Shown here piece after piece: positions 24,861-34,081 of a stretch of DNA of 64,000 nucleotides. Below the pieces are notes generated by a model. The model had not been told where the DNA came from. It worked only from the letters and a program-made list of their open reading frames with translations, and ran no database searches. A program made the translations under genes and the position numbers. Origin of the DNA: Hymenopus coronatus (taxonomy: Eukaryota; Arthropoda; Insecta; Mantodea; Hymenopodidae); contig CM060883.1 in NCBI GenBank assembly GCA_030762935.1, positions 99,138,501 through 99,202,500 on the forward strand. Direction: 5' to 3'. Positions within the stretch are counted from its first letter, which is position 1. Each line of letters begins with the position of its first letter.

Positions 24861-25446
24861 TTTTTGGAAAAGGGCCACTTTTTAAGGTGAATTGGTTTGC
24901 GGGCCACATGATTCGATTTTTTGACCATATTAAATAGGATCTAAATTCTAAGATATTAATTTTTAAAAACAGCAAATGTTATTTTTGTTAAAATATTAAT
25001 CATAGACTAGTTATTTTTAAAACTGTATATATATATACATATACTCGTTATATTAAAATAAGCGAATTAATATTTTCCTGTCAATGCGACAACTGGCACT
25101 GCTCATGGTCAAGGCATCCGATATCTGCTTTGAATGATGTAGCAACTGTTGGTGATTCGCGTTCTCGTTGCGCACTTCATATCTTTCATCCTGGAGAACG
25201 CTTATTTGTGCGCATATGTATCTGCTACCGAAAGGTGAGCCGAAATGAAGTTCATGTTTATTAATGCCCGGATATTTTTGTTTGGAAAAGTAGATTTGTA
25301 GTTAGAGGGCATTGCTAAACTTATTCTTTATGTCTGACTCACACTGAATCAACACACACTATTTGCAGATCCTCGGGAACCTCGTCTATGTTTGTGGAGA
25401 AACGGGGAGAAAACAGACTGAAACTATACATTTTTCTTGAAAACTA

Positions 25447-25512
25447 ACGTCTCTCTCTCTCACTCTCACTCTCTCTCTCTCTTTCTCTCTCTCTCTTTCT
25501 CTCTCTCTCCGT
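25447..25512. repeat. CT microsatellite
   Basis: Mostly TCTCTC with occasional A and T interruptions. The matching tract in the second unit is at 33,212-33,275 and differs in interruptions and length, so the two duplicated units are distinguishable here. The surrounding flank (24,861-25,858) shows no coding. Confidence 0.85.
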
Positions 25513-25865
25513 CTCACGCTCTACATAATGTTAATGACATGTTATATATGTATAAACATTATCCTTATAACAAAGTAATTTCGCTATAACTATGGATGTA
25601 TGCCAACAATTACTTTCATGTGAACTGCAATAATTGCTTAACTCTGCACACTGTTTTTGTTGTGTTATTATCCCTCTTAGCCGCTGCAAAGATGAATAGA
25701 AACAAAGCAATTTCCCCTACGCGCAAAATTTGGTATATTAATTACGTCAGAACTTTAATCACGGTTTTGAAAGGGATAATCTTAAGTAAATAGCATGAGC
25801 TGTAGCAATGCTTCCTATTTTATTGTGTTTAGGATATGAGTGTGTCATCATAGTGAATCCCCCCA

Positions 25866-25978
25866 GGGGCCTACTACGGTAGGTACGGGTTAGGCGCACC
25901 CGGGGTCCCGAGCCACCTTGACTCCCTCTGTGGGCAACCTCAGAGTGGTGAGGGAGTCAGTAGGTCAAAATGCCCACC
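25866..25978 (+). ncRNA. candidate HDV-like self-cleaving ribozyme fold in the 5' leader
   Basis: Seen by hand: P1 GGGGCCU (25866-25872) with GGGUCCC (25903-25909), seven pairs including two wobbles. P2 GGUAGGU (25878-25884) pairs with GCCCACC (25972-25978), one mismatch. P3 is CGGGU/ACCCG (25886-25890/25898-25902) with a 7-nt loop UAGGCGC. A P1.1 is possible between GGC in that loop and GCC at 25912-25914. P4 is ACCU plus GACUCCCUC with GAGGGAGUC plus AGGU. J4/2 is C-A-A-A-A (25966-25970). The order P1-P2-P3-P1'-P4-P2' is the HDV double pseudoknot, a fold known at 5' ends of several non-LTR elements. The weak point is CCCCCCA upstream of the expected cleavage G, which all copies share. Confidence 0.5.
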
Positions 25979-26316
25979 CACGTGTAGGCCGTGCGTGGAG
26001 ACCCGTGTCGGTGAAAAGGAATATCCTGGTTGGTTGAGGGTTGCGTACCTGAGCCTGGGCTTCTGTCTTTCAGTAACTGGGGAGGGTGCGCAGCCTAATA
26101 CACCGCTTTGGTTTCTGATTTGCCTAAACGGGAGGCTAGGGACTAACCCACCCCTAGTCAATCGGCCAGGACTAGGTATTACACCGAACTCCAGGGTGAG
26201 TGGGACGGCGAGCCCGCTACATCCCCTGTGTAGCCCTGTCACCCCAGTGGGGTGACCCCTCGTTGGGCTCCGTGGTGGGTGGGGAGCACTGGGGGATGAA
26301 TTTATACCATTTTTTT

Positions 26317-27774
26317 ATGGCACCAAAACCAAAACCCCTTATTTTAAATGCAAACGTTGGAAAGGAAGTAGTCGAGTCATGTGGTCCTCGCTACTTGGTT
26401 ATTCATAGGACAGAGGAAGGTAAGAAGTTCCTTACGGTGAGCCCTTTTACTATCCAAAAGGGTCTCGATGCCATTGCTGGTCCGGTCAAATCTTGCGTTC
26501 GAGCTCGCAACGGTACACTTCTTGTCGAAGCCAACTCCGCCTCGCAAGCTGCAAGGATACTTAAAGCCACCACGTTAGCCAGCTATCCAGTGAAGGTCGA
26601 GGTGCACAAGTCGCTGAACTCCTCCCGCGGTGTAGTAACAACCCGCGCGTTGGACGGTTTGTCCATTGAGGAGATCCAAGAAAATCTTGCGACTCAGGGT
26701 GTCTCAGCTGTTTATCGGGTACAACGTAAGATCAACGGTGAATTCCTGCCTACTCGTACCCTGTTTCTTACTTTTGATCGGGTTGATCTGCCTCAAAAGA
26801 TTAGAGCAGGGTATGAAGCCATCGAAGTTAGGCCTTATATACCCAATCCGCTGAGGTGCTTTAAATGCCAACGTTTTGGTCACACTAGTGAGTTGTGTAC
26901 CGGCAAGTCCTCCTGCGTCCACCGCGGTGACACCTCCCACGATGGGGCTTGTGCTTCAGCTCCATCGTGTGTGAACTGTAACGGGGAACACCCATCTAGT
27001 TCCCGAGACTGCCCCCGTTTTGCAGAGGAACGAGCGATCCAGGAGATACGGGTGAAAGAGAAGGTGTCCTTCTTGGAAGCCCGGAAGCTCCTGCGACTCC
27101 GCCAACCCTCTGCCCCGAGGTCCGGTACCTATAGCTCAGTTGCAGCTAAACCGGTACCGCGTCGGGAAATCGCAACACAGACCGGCGATATGAACGGGGC
27201 TACAATTGCGGAAAAGGTTATTTTAGCCCAAGCGCTGCCAAAGCCTTCGGCACCTACACCCAAGTTGGTATCAACATCTGCCAAATCCGCCAGCTTACAG
27301 AATAGTCCTGCACACTTGTCACCTAAAGCCTCGACCTCCGGAACTAAAGCTATTAAATTCACGACGTCTTCTGCCCCAGAAAAACAGTTTAAGACCAAGT
27401 ATGTACGACAAGACTTTTTGAAAGAGAATGTGCAATCTATTACCAAGTCATCTAAAGGTAAGAAAAGTTCACGCAACTCCACACGTGTATCCTCCTCTGA
27501 AGGGTCATCTGAGGAGGAGGGCGTGAATCGGCGACGGCCGTCTTCGCCGATCAGCACATCCAATCGGTTCGAACTACTTGGACCGAAAACTGCTCTTGAA
27601 AAAGGGACCTCCCTTGTGGAGGAGATGGACCAGGAGGATTCTGCCGCCACTGCCAGAGGGACAGTGCGGAAACGGCAGGATCGTGCTCCTGAAAATAGTA
27701 CTAGCCCAACGCCTAAGAAGAACAAATTGAACCGACCAGCTAATCCCAATCTGCAGAAGCGTCTTTCGATTTGA
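26317..27774 (+). CDS. I-like copy A ORF1: Gag-like zinc-knuckle protein
   Basis: 485 residues from ATG at 26317 (MAPKPKP) to TGA at 27772-27774. An upstream in-frame ATG at 26200 would add 39 residues, but copy C has a 1-base deletion there, so the MAPKPKP start is preferred. The protein is expected to bind the element RNA and form RNPs. Residues 181-221 hold three CCHC-like knuckles: CFKCQRFGHTSELC, a second one, and CVNC...H...C. In the second knuckle Cys203 is Arg (codon CGC at 26923), giving CVHR; copies C and D have CVHC. The Ser/Lys-rich C-terminal third looks disordered. ORF2 starts 22 nt after the stop. Confidence 0.92.
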   Translation: MAPKPKPLILNANVGKEVVESCGPRYLVIHRTEEGKKFLTVSPFTIQKGLDAIAGPVKSCVRARNGTLLVEANSASQAARILKATTLASYPVKVEVHKSLNSSRGVVTTRALDGLSIEEIQENLATQGVSAVYRVQRKINGEFLPTRTLFLTFDRVDLPQKIRAGYEAIEVRPYIPNPLRCFKCQRFGHTSELCTGKSSCVHRGDTSHDGACASAPSCVNCNGEHPSSSRDCPRFAEERAIQEIRVKEKVSFLEARKLLRLRQPSAPRSGTYSSVAAKPVPRREIATQTGDMNGATIAEKVILAQALPKPSAPTPKLVSTSAKSASLQNSPAHLSPKASTSGTKAIKFTTSSAPEKQFKTKYVRQDFLKENVQSITKSSKGKKSSRNSTRVSSSEGSSEEEGVNRRRPSSPISTSNRFELLGPKTALEKGTSLVEEMDQEDSAATARGTVRKRQDRAPENSTSPTPKKNKLNRPANPNLQKRLSI

Positions 27775-27796
27775 AACTTATCCCATAATATACTCA

Positions 27797-30700
27797 ATGG
27801 CTATCCTCCATTGGAACATACGCGGAATTCGACCACATCGACCAGAGCTTGACTTGTTGCTGCGCCAGCATGAACCCTTGGCTGTATGTTTACAAGAGAC
27901 GAAGCTCCGTCCACAGGACACCGTTACCATCAGGCAGTACTCCTCCGTACGATGTGATTTATCCCCGGAGGACGGTGTCCCGGCACATGGGGGCACTATG
28001 ATGCTTATTCGAGATGATATTTTTGCCAACTCCGTACCCATACAATCTGCAATCCAGTCCGTTGCTGTCAGCATTAAGCTACCCTCCGCTTCATTCACCA
28101 TTTGCAGTATCTATTTGCCTCCATCTGCGGACCTCTCGCACAGCGACTTAGAACACCTCATTTCGCAGTTGCCACCACCCTTTTTATTGGTAGGCGACGT
28201 GAATGCCCATCACCCTCTTTGGGGCTCTCCTCGGGCTTGTGCGAGAGGTACCCTACTTAAAGACTTCTTGGATAGTCAGAATCTTGCTCTCTTGAACACC
28301 GGAGAGCCCACCTTTCTATCTGACGCATTTCATAGTTTTTCACACATTGACATTGCAATTTGTTCCCCTCAGCTGGCAGTCACCTTATGCTGGAATATCA
28401 TCTCGGATTTGCATTCTAGTGACCACTTTCCTTGTCGTATTAGTGTCTTGGCACCCGTTGTATGTTCCACCCGTTTACCTAGTTGGCGCCTAGACCACGC
28501 CAGCTGGGAACTGTACTCCCACTTGGCTGAATTTAGCTACGAAGAGCACGACTCTGTGAACCACTTGGTCGAACATCTTACAGGGACCATTCTCTCTGCT
28601 GCTGAGCAATCCATTCCGCGTTCGACTGGCTACAGCCGTCGATTTCCGGTACCTTGGTGGACCGCTGACTGTCAGGATGCTATTCGCGCTCGCAGACGAG
28701 CTCTACGGGATTTCCAGCGTTTTCCTACACTGGATAAGCTGATACACTATAAACGGATGCGTGCACATTCTAGGCGGGTTATTAAGGATAGCAAAAAGAT
28801 GTCATGGAATAAATTCGTGGGTTCCTTTAATCGACATACACCTTCCTCTGTCGTATGGGATAAGTTAAGACGTGTGGCTGGGAAACCGAACCATATGCCC
28901 ATCGCCGGTCTCAAAACACCTACCTTAGCTGTTGTTGATACATTTGACGTGGCGAATACTTTAGGCAGTGCTTTCGCTCAGGTGTCTACCTCAGGCAACT
29001 ATTCCCCTGAGTTTCTTACAGTTAAGAACCAGGTGGAACCTCAAGAATTCTCGTTTCTTTATGGCAACCTTGAAGATTATAAACGCCTTTTCACCCTGGC
29101 AGAGCTAGACAATGCACTCTCCTCTTCACGACACTCAGCACCAGGTCCAGATGGTATCCACGTCCAAATGTTGCAACATCTCTCTCCTGATGGCAAAGAT
29201 TTCCTACTCGAGGTCTATAATCGTGTCTGGGTTGATGGCATTTTTCCAGACAAGTGGCGGGAGGCCACCATCATACCCATTCTTAAACCTGGAAAGGACC
29301 GCCATCTTCCTTCCAGTTACCGTCCTATTTCCCTCACCAGTTGCGTGTGCAAGGTGATGGAACGCATGATCAATGGACGATTGGTGTGGTGGCTGGAATC
29401 CCACAATCTTCTGACGAACATCCAGTGTGGCTTTCGACGACGACGTTCAACTGCTGACCACCTTGTCTCTCTGTCAACTCAGATTATGGACGGGTTTCTT
29501 AAGAACAGCCCCACAGTTGGGATATTTTTTGACCTCGAGAAGGCCTACGACACGTGTTGGCGGGCGGGAATATTGCGTTCTCTGCACAACTGGAACATAC
29601 GTGGACGCCTACCGTTGGTCATTCAGGAGTTTATGCGGGACCGCGTTTTTCGAGTGAGGGTGGGTTCGGTTTTTTCTAACCATTTTATTCAAGAGAACGG
29701 AGTGCCGCAGGGCTCGGTACTCAGCGTGACTCTATTTGCTATTGCGATAAATTCCATATCACTATGTGTGCCTCAAGGTGTCTCTTCCTGTTTATTCGTG
29801 GACGACTTTGCCATCTTCTGTACTTCTCAGCGTACACCGTTTTTGGAACGCCGTCTCCAGCGGTGTTTGGACAATCTCTATGCATGGAGCTCGAAGCACG
29901 GTTTTCGTTTCTCCGCTGAGAAGACAGTCTGCGTTAACTTCTGGCGCCGTAAGTGGCAAATGCCGCCGTCTCTTCGACTCGGGCCAGATTTACTTCCTTT
30001 CGCAGACGAGGCGAGATCCCTTGGTTTGATCTTCGATCGGAAACTTTGTTGGGCACCACAAATAGCACAGCTTAGAGCACGATGTGACCGTTCTCTAAAT
30101 CTTTTACGGATACTAAGTGGCAAGTCTTGGGGTGCGGATCGGACGGCATTGCTCCGTCTTTATCGTGCTGTGATTCGTTCGAAGTTGGACTATGGCAGCA
30201 TTGTGTATTCTTCAGCTCGACCTTCAGTGCTCAGAAGGTTAGACACAGTCCATAACCAGGGCATCCGTGTGGCCGTTGGAGCTTTTCCAACGAGCCCAGT
30301 TGTTAGCCTCTACGCCGAATCGGGAGAACCTCCTCTGCGTTGTCGGCGTGATGTCCTGCTTGCTAATTATGGCTGTGGGCTGAAGTGTATGCCTGGGCAT
30401 CCAACTTATCACGCGTTTTTCTCCCCTGAGCTGCACGAGCGATACTGCCTCCGCGCTCTGAGCCCCAGGCCAGCAGGTTTTCGTTTCCGTGAGCTTCTAC
30501 GCCAGCACCATGTTGACATTCCTCGGCTGTTATCCAAGGGAGAGAGTATACACCCCCCATGGTTACGCGCTACCTCCCATGTCGATCTCGGGATGACGCT
30601 CTACGGGAAATCTGTTACGCCTCTTGATAGTATTCGTCGTTGCTTTTTAGAATTTTTATCCAAATACAGTGGCCGTATTTGTATTTACACCGATGGTAGT

Positions 30701-31486
30701 AAGAGCCCCGACGGTGTTGGATGTGCCTTTGTAACTGGCACCGCAACTTCTACTTACGGTTTGCCTAGGTGCACATCTATATATTCTGCCGAGCTATATG
30801 CTATTTATCAAGCCCTTCTGTATATTCGACGTCGAAAATTAGGTGACTGCCTTATTCTTAGTGATTCCCTTAGTGCCCTTCAGAGCATTCGTGAGCTGTA
30901 CAATTACCATCCTTTGGTGCAGCGCATCCAGGACGTTCTCCACATTTTGCACGCTTCTGGTTTTAATGTGGAGTGCGCACGGATTCCTGGACACGTTGGC
31001 TTGCCGGGGAATGACACGGCGGATTTGGCAGCGAATACGGCAGTCACAGCGCCCAGTGTTACGATTACCCATTCAACAGCAGAAGATTTTAGAGTGGCTG
31101 TACGGAGAGCCGTTTTTTCGACTTGGCATGCGGAGGGGTCGGCTCTCCGTGGTAATAAGCTGCAAGAGGTGAAGGACCTCCCTGTCAACTGGGTAACCTC
31201 CTCTCGTTTATTCCGCCGGGAGGAGGTAGTACTAGCTCGGCTAAGAATTGGCCACTGTATTTTTACGCACAGTTACCTTTTTAAACGTGAACCTGCTCCT
31301 GTCTGTGCGCTCTGTGGGGAGGCACAGACAGTTCGTCATGTGTTGCTGGAGTGTGGTCACCTGGCACACATTCGGTCATCTATGGGCATGCCGGCCTCTC
31401 TTGCTGAGGTCCTGGCAGATGACCCAAGAGCAGTGGACAGGGTTTTTAAATTTTTAGCAAAACTTTCTTTTACCTTGACGTTTTAG
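27797..31486 (+). CDS. I-like copy A ORF2: endonuclease, reverse transcriptase, RNase H
   Basis: 1229 residues, open throughout, that would carry out target-primed reverse transcription. AP endonuclease at about 1-225: LHWNIRG, LQETKL (catalytic Glu), GDVNAHHPLWG, SHIDIA, SDHFP. RT at about 440-750: SSYRPISLTSC, FFDLEKAYDT, GVPQGSV and FVDDF near 667-671 (F-V-D-D instead of the common YADD). RNase H at about 955-1075: YTDGSK, SAELYAI, LSDSLSAL, GNDTADLAA, all four acidic residues present. The C-terminal zinc motif CALCGEAQTVRHVLLECGH is near 1170-1190. In the RNase H IPGH motif the preceding Trp is Arg (30980-30982), unlike copies B and D, so full activity is uncertain. Confidence 0.95.
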   Translation: MAILHWNIRGIRPHRPELDLLLRQHEPLAVCLQETKLRPQDTVTIRQYSSVRCDLSPEDGVPAHGGTMMLIRDDIFANSVPIQSAIQSVAVSIKLPSASFTICSIYLPPSADLSHSDLEHLISQLPPPFLLVGDVNAHHPLWGSPRACARGTLLKDFLDSQNLALLNTGEPTFLSDAFHSFSHIDIAICSPQLAVTLCWNIISDLHSSDHFPCRISVLAPVVCSTRLPSWRLDHASWELYSHLAEFSYEEHDSVNHLVEHLTGTILSAAEQSIPRSTGYSRRFPVPWWTADCQDAIRARRRALRDFQRFPTLDKLIHYKRMRAHSRRVIKDSKKMSWNKFVGSFNRHTPSSVVWDKLRRVAGKPNHMPIAGLKTPTLAVVDTFDVANTLGSAFAQVSTSGNYSPEFLTVKNQVEPQEFSFLYGNLEDYKRLFTLAELDNALSSSRHSAPGPDGIHVQMLQHLSPDGKDFLLEVYNRVWVDGIFPDKWREATIIPILKPGKDRHLPSSYRPISLTSCVCKVMERMINGRLVWWLESHNLLTNIQCGFRRRRSTADHLVSLSTQIMDGFLKNSPTVGIFFDLEKAYDTCWRAGILRSLHNWNIRGRLPLVIQEFMRDRVFRVRVGSVFSNHFIQENGVPQGSVLSVTLFAIAINSISLCVPQGVSSCLFVDDFAIFCTSQRTPFLERRLQRCLDNLYAWSSKHGFRFSAEKTVCVNFWRRKWQMPPSLRLGPDLLPFADEARSLGLIFDRKLCWAPQIAQLRARCDRSLNLLRILSGKSWGADRTALLRLYRAVIRSKLDYGSIVYSSARPSVLRRLDTVHNQGIRVAVGAFPTSPVVSLYAESGEPPLRCRRDVLLANYGCGLKCMPGHPTYHAFFSPELHERYCLRALSPRPAGFRFRELLRQHHVDIPRLLSKGESIHPPWLRATSHVDLGMTLYGKSVTPLDSIRRCFLEFLSKYSGRICIYTDGSKSPDGVGCAFVTGTATSTYGLPRCTSIYSAELYAIYQALLYIRRRKLGDCLILSDSLSALQSIRELYNYHPLVQRIQDVLHILHASGFNVECARIPGHVGLPGNDTADLAANTAVTAPSVTITHSTAEDFRVAVRRAVFSTWHAEGSALRGNKLQEVKDLPVNWVTSSRLFRREEVVLARLRIGHCIFTHSYLFKREPAPVCALCGEAQTVRHVLLECGHLAHIRSSMGMPASLAEVLADDPRAVDRVFKFLAKLSFTLTF

Positions 31487-31701
31487 TGTGATAGTTTTTT
31501 TTTTTTTTTTTTCCTTTTTTTTTTAAACTCTTTTAATTTTAATGTGTTGATTTTAGATGGTGTTTTATATCCAGCTCTGTTTAGAGGGCTGGGCCGTTCT
31601 GATACTTCCGTTTCAACTGTGTTAGCTCCTTTACTTGTGTTTTTTCCTTTTTTTTTTTTTTTTTGGTATTTTTCTTACTGCCTATTGCCAAGTTTTAATC
31701 G

Positions 31702-31738
31702 TAAGGGCGCTTATGACCTCGGCAGTTGAGCGCCCTTA
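31702..31738 (+). promoter_or_regulatory. 3'-terminal stem-loop of the I-like element
   Basis: TAAGGGCGCT (31702-31711) pairs perfectly with AGCGCCCTTA (31729-31738) around a 17-nt loop TATGACCTCGGCAGTTG, directly before the ATC-type tail. In copy B (39458-39494) one G-C pair becomes a wobble pair and the stem is kept. Similar terminal hairpins are known as the RT recognition site in other non-LTR elements; that role here is inference. Confidence 0.65.
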
Positions 31739-33225
31739 AACACCATTATCATCATCACCTCATGTTGCTGTTAACTCTCGGAGACTACGAAGTTCAACAT
31801 CTTTACAATACTGGGTGGGTGAGGATTTGTGTAACAAACTTATAATTCTTGTTATTATACTCTATCATTGTTTATAATATTACTGCATTTGATGTTGCGG
31901 TGACGGCGGTAGCAATAGCGGCTGCGGCAGTGGTAAATTGCTGATTTTGTGAACACCTAAAGTTTTAATCCACGGGCTGCCACTGCTTAGTATTTAAGTT
32001 TTATATCTTCCAAGGATGCAACACGAAGATTTTCAGAAAAATTCCCCTACTCCTAACTACCCTTTACCTGGAACTGTTTTCGAAAATTTTGTTTTTCTCA
32101 AAAATGGCTCTAACGATTTTTATTAAAATATGGTATATCAAATATATTTACATGACAAATGTAATGTATATCTTGAAATTTCTTGGAATAGCCTCTGAAG
32201 ACTACTTTATTCTGGATGAATTTTACGGAATTTTGCAAAACTGCTAAGCTGTAAGAGATGGACAAAACCTTACTTCACAAAAAAAGTATAACGTGTTAAA
32301 ACACACAATTTATGTTACATACATTTTTTTCGTGGAATTGATCGTTTTTTAGATATTCTCTATTTTTGGTTTCAGCTTTGAAAAACTTATACTTTTCTCA
32401 CACAGGAATTTGCCAACTCCTGTCCTTACAAACAATGGAACTTCAGCCACATTGCAACCAGCTTTTGACTATCACTTGGTACTCCCTTATTTCGCTTCTA
32501 CTTACAAGGAAGCTAGTGATAAGACTATTTCTGCTGTTTTTCTGGATTAGCCTGAAGTAAATAAGCTTTTTAACAATACTTTTATGCAGAGATGTAGGGA
32601 AAGTCATGTAAATGGAACATCAGAGTTTTTGGAAAAGGGCCACTTTTTAAGGTGAATTGGTTTGCGGGCCACATGATTCGATTTTTTGACCATATTAAAT
32701 AGGATCTAAATTCTAAGATATTAATTTTTAAAAACAGCAAATGTTATTTTTGTTAAAATATTAATCATAGACTAGTTATTTTTAAAACTGTATATATATA
32801 CATATACTCGTTATATTAAAATAAGCGAATTAATATTTTCCTGTCAATGCGACAACTGGCACTGCTCATGGTCAAGGCATCCGATATCTGCTTTGAATGA
32901 TGTTGCAACTGTTGGTGATTCGCGTTCTCGTTGCGCACTTCATATCTTTCATCCTGGAGAACGCTTATTTGTGCGCATATGTATCTGCTACCGAAAGGTG
33001 AGCCGAAATGAAGTTCATGTTTATTAATGCCCGGATATTTTTGTTTGGAAAAGTAGATTTGTAGTTAGAGGGCATTGCTAAACTTATTCTTTATGTCTGA
33101 CTCACACTGAATCAACACACACTATTTGCAGATCCTCGGGAACCTCGTCTATGTTTGTGGAGAAACGGGGAGAAAACAGACTGAAACTATACATTTTTCT
33201 TGAAAACTAACGTCTCTCTCTCTCA

Positions 33226-33277
<52 letters not shown>

Positions 33278-34081
33278 CTCACGCTCTACATAATGTTAAT
33301 GACATGTTATATATGTATAAACATTATCCTTATAACAAAGTAATTTCGCTATAACTATGGATGTATGCCAACAATTACTTTCATGTGAACTGCAATAATT
33401 GCTTAACTCTGCACACTGTTTTTGTTGTGTTATTATCCCTCTTAGCCGCTGCAAAGATGAATAGAAACAAAGCAATTTCCCCTACGCGCAAAATTTGGTA
33501 TATTAATTACGTCAGAACTTTAATCACGGTTTTGAAAGGGATAATCTTAAGTAAATAGCATGAGCTGTAGCAATGCTACCTATTTTATTGTGTTTAGGAT
33601 ATGAGTGTGTCATCATAGTGAATCCCCCCAGGGGCCTACTACGGTAGGTACGGGTTAGGCGCACCCGGGGTCCCGAGCCACCTTGACTCCCTCTGTGGGC
33701 AACCTCAGAGTGGTGAGGGAGTCAGTAGGTCAAAATGCCCACCCACGTGTAGGCCGTGCGTGGAGACCCGTGTCGGTGAAAAGGAATATCCTGGTTGGTT
33801 GAGGGTTGCGTACCTGAGCCTGGGCTTCTGTCTTTCAGTAACTGGGGAGGGTGCGCAGCCTAATACACCGCTTTGGTTTCTGATTTGCCTAAACGGGAGG
33901 CTAGGGACTAACCCACCCCTAGTCAATCGGCCAGGACTAGGTATTACACCGAACTCCAGGGTGAGTGGGACGGCGAGCCCGCTATATCCCCTGTGTAGCC
34001 CTGTCACCCCAGTGGGGTGACCCCTCGTTGGGCTCCGTGGTGGGTGGGGAGCACTGGGGGATGAATTTATACCATTTTTTT

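Larger units (their letters stand above)
23987..31753. repeat. tandem segmental duplication, unit 1
   Basis: This unit consists of the last 234 bp of the hAT, the dispersed repeat, about 1 kb of flank and I-like copy A. It recurs directly after itself with an offset of 7,765 bases: ACCTCATGTTGCTG is at 23,992 and 31,757. The units differ by scattered substitutions and small microsatellite changes, on the order of a few per kilobase by eye. The left breakpoint is at TTCATCACC (about 23,986) and the join is at the TCA repeat ending copy A. Confidence 0.9.
25859..31753 (+). mobile_element. I-like non-LTR retrotransposon, copy A (full length, ORFs open)
   Basis: The 5.9-kb element begins CCCCCCAGGGG and has a 458-nt 5' leader, ORF1 (485 aa), ORF2 (1229 aa), and a 267-nt 3' UTR with T-runs and a hairpin. 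It ends in a (TCA/ATC)n tail. ORF2 has AP endonuclease, RT and RNase H, the arrangement of the I superclade, and the 3' hairpin plus ATC-type tail fits too. It inserts just after GTGAAT, with a probable 14-bp target duplication TCATCATAGTGAAT (25845-25858 and 39520-39533). The right-hand copy of that duplication now lies after copy B because of the tandem duplication. Confidence 0.92.

Noticed and set aside
27129..27797. A 222-codon antisense open frame, repeated opposite ORF1 in copies B, C and D
   Set aside because: It lies wholly antisense to the zinc-knuckle ORF1, shows no recognisable domain, and recurs only because the copies are near identical. It is a by-product of the codon usage of ORF1.
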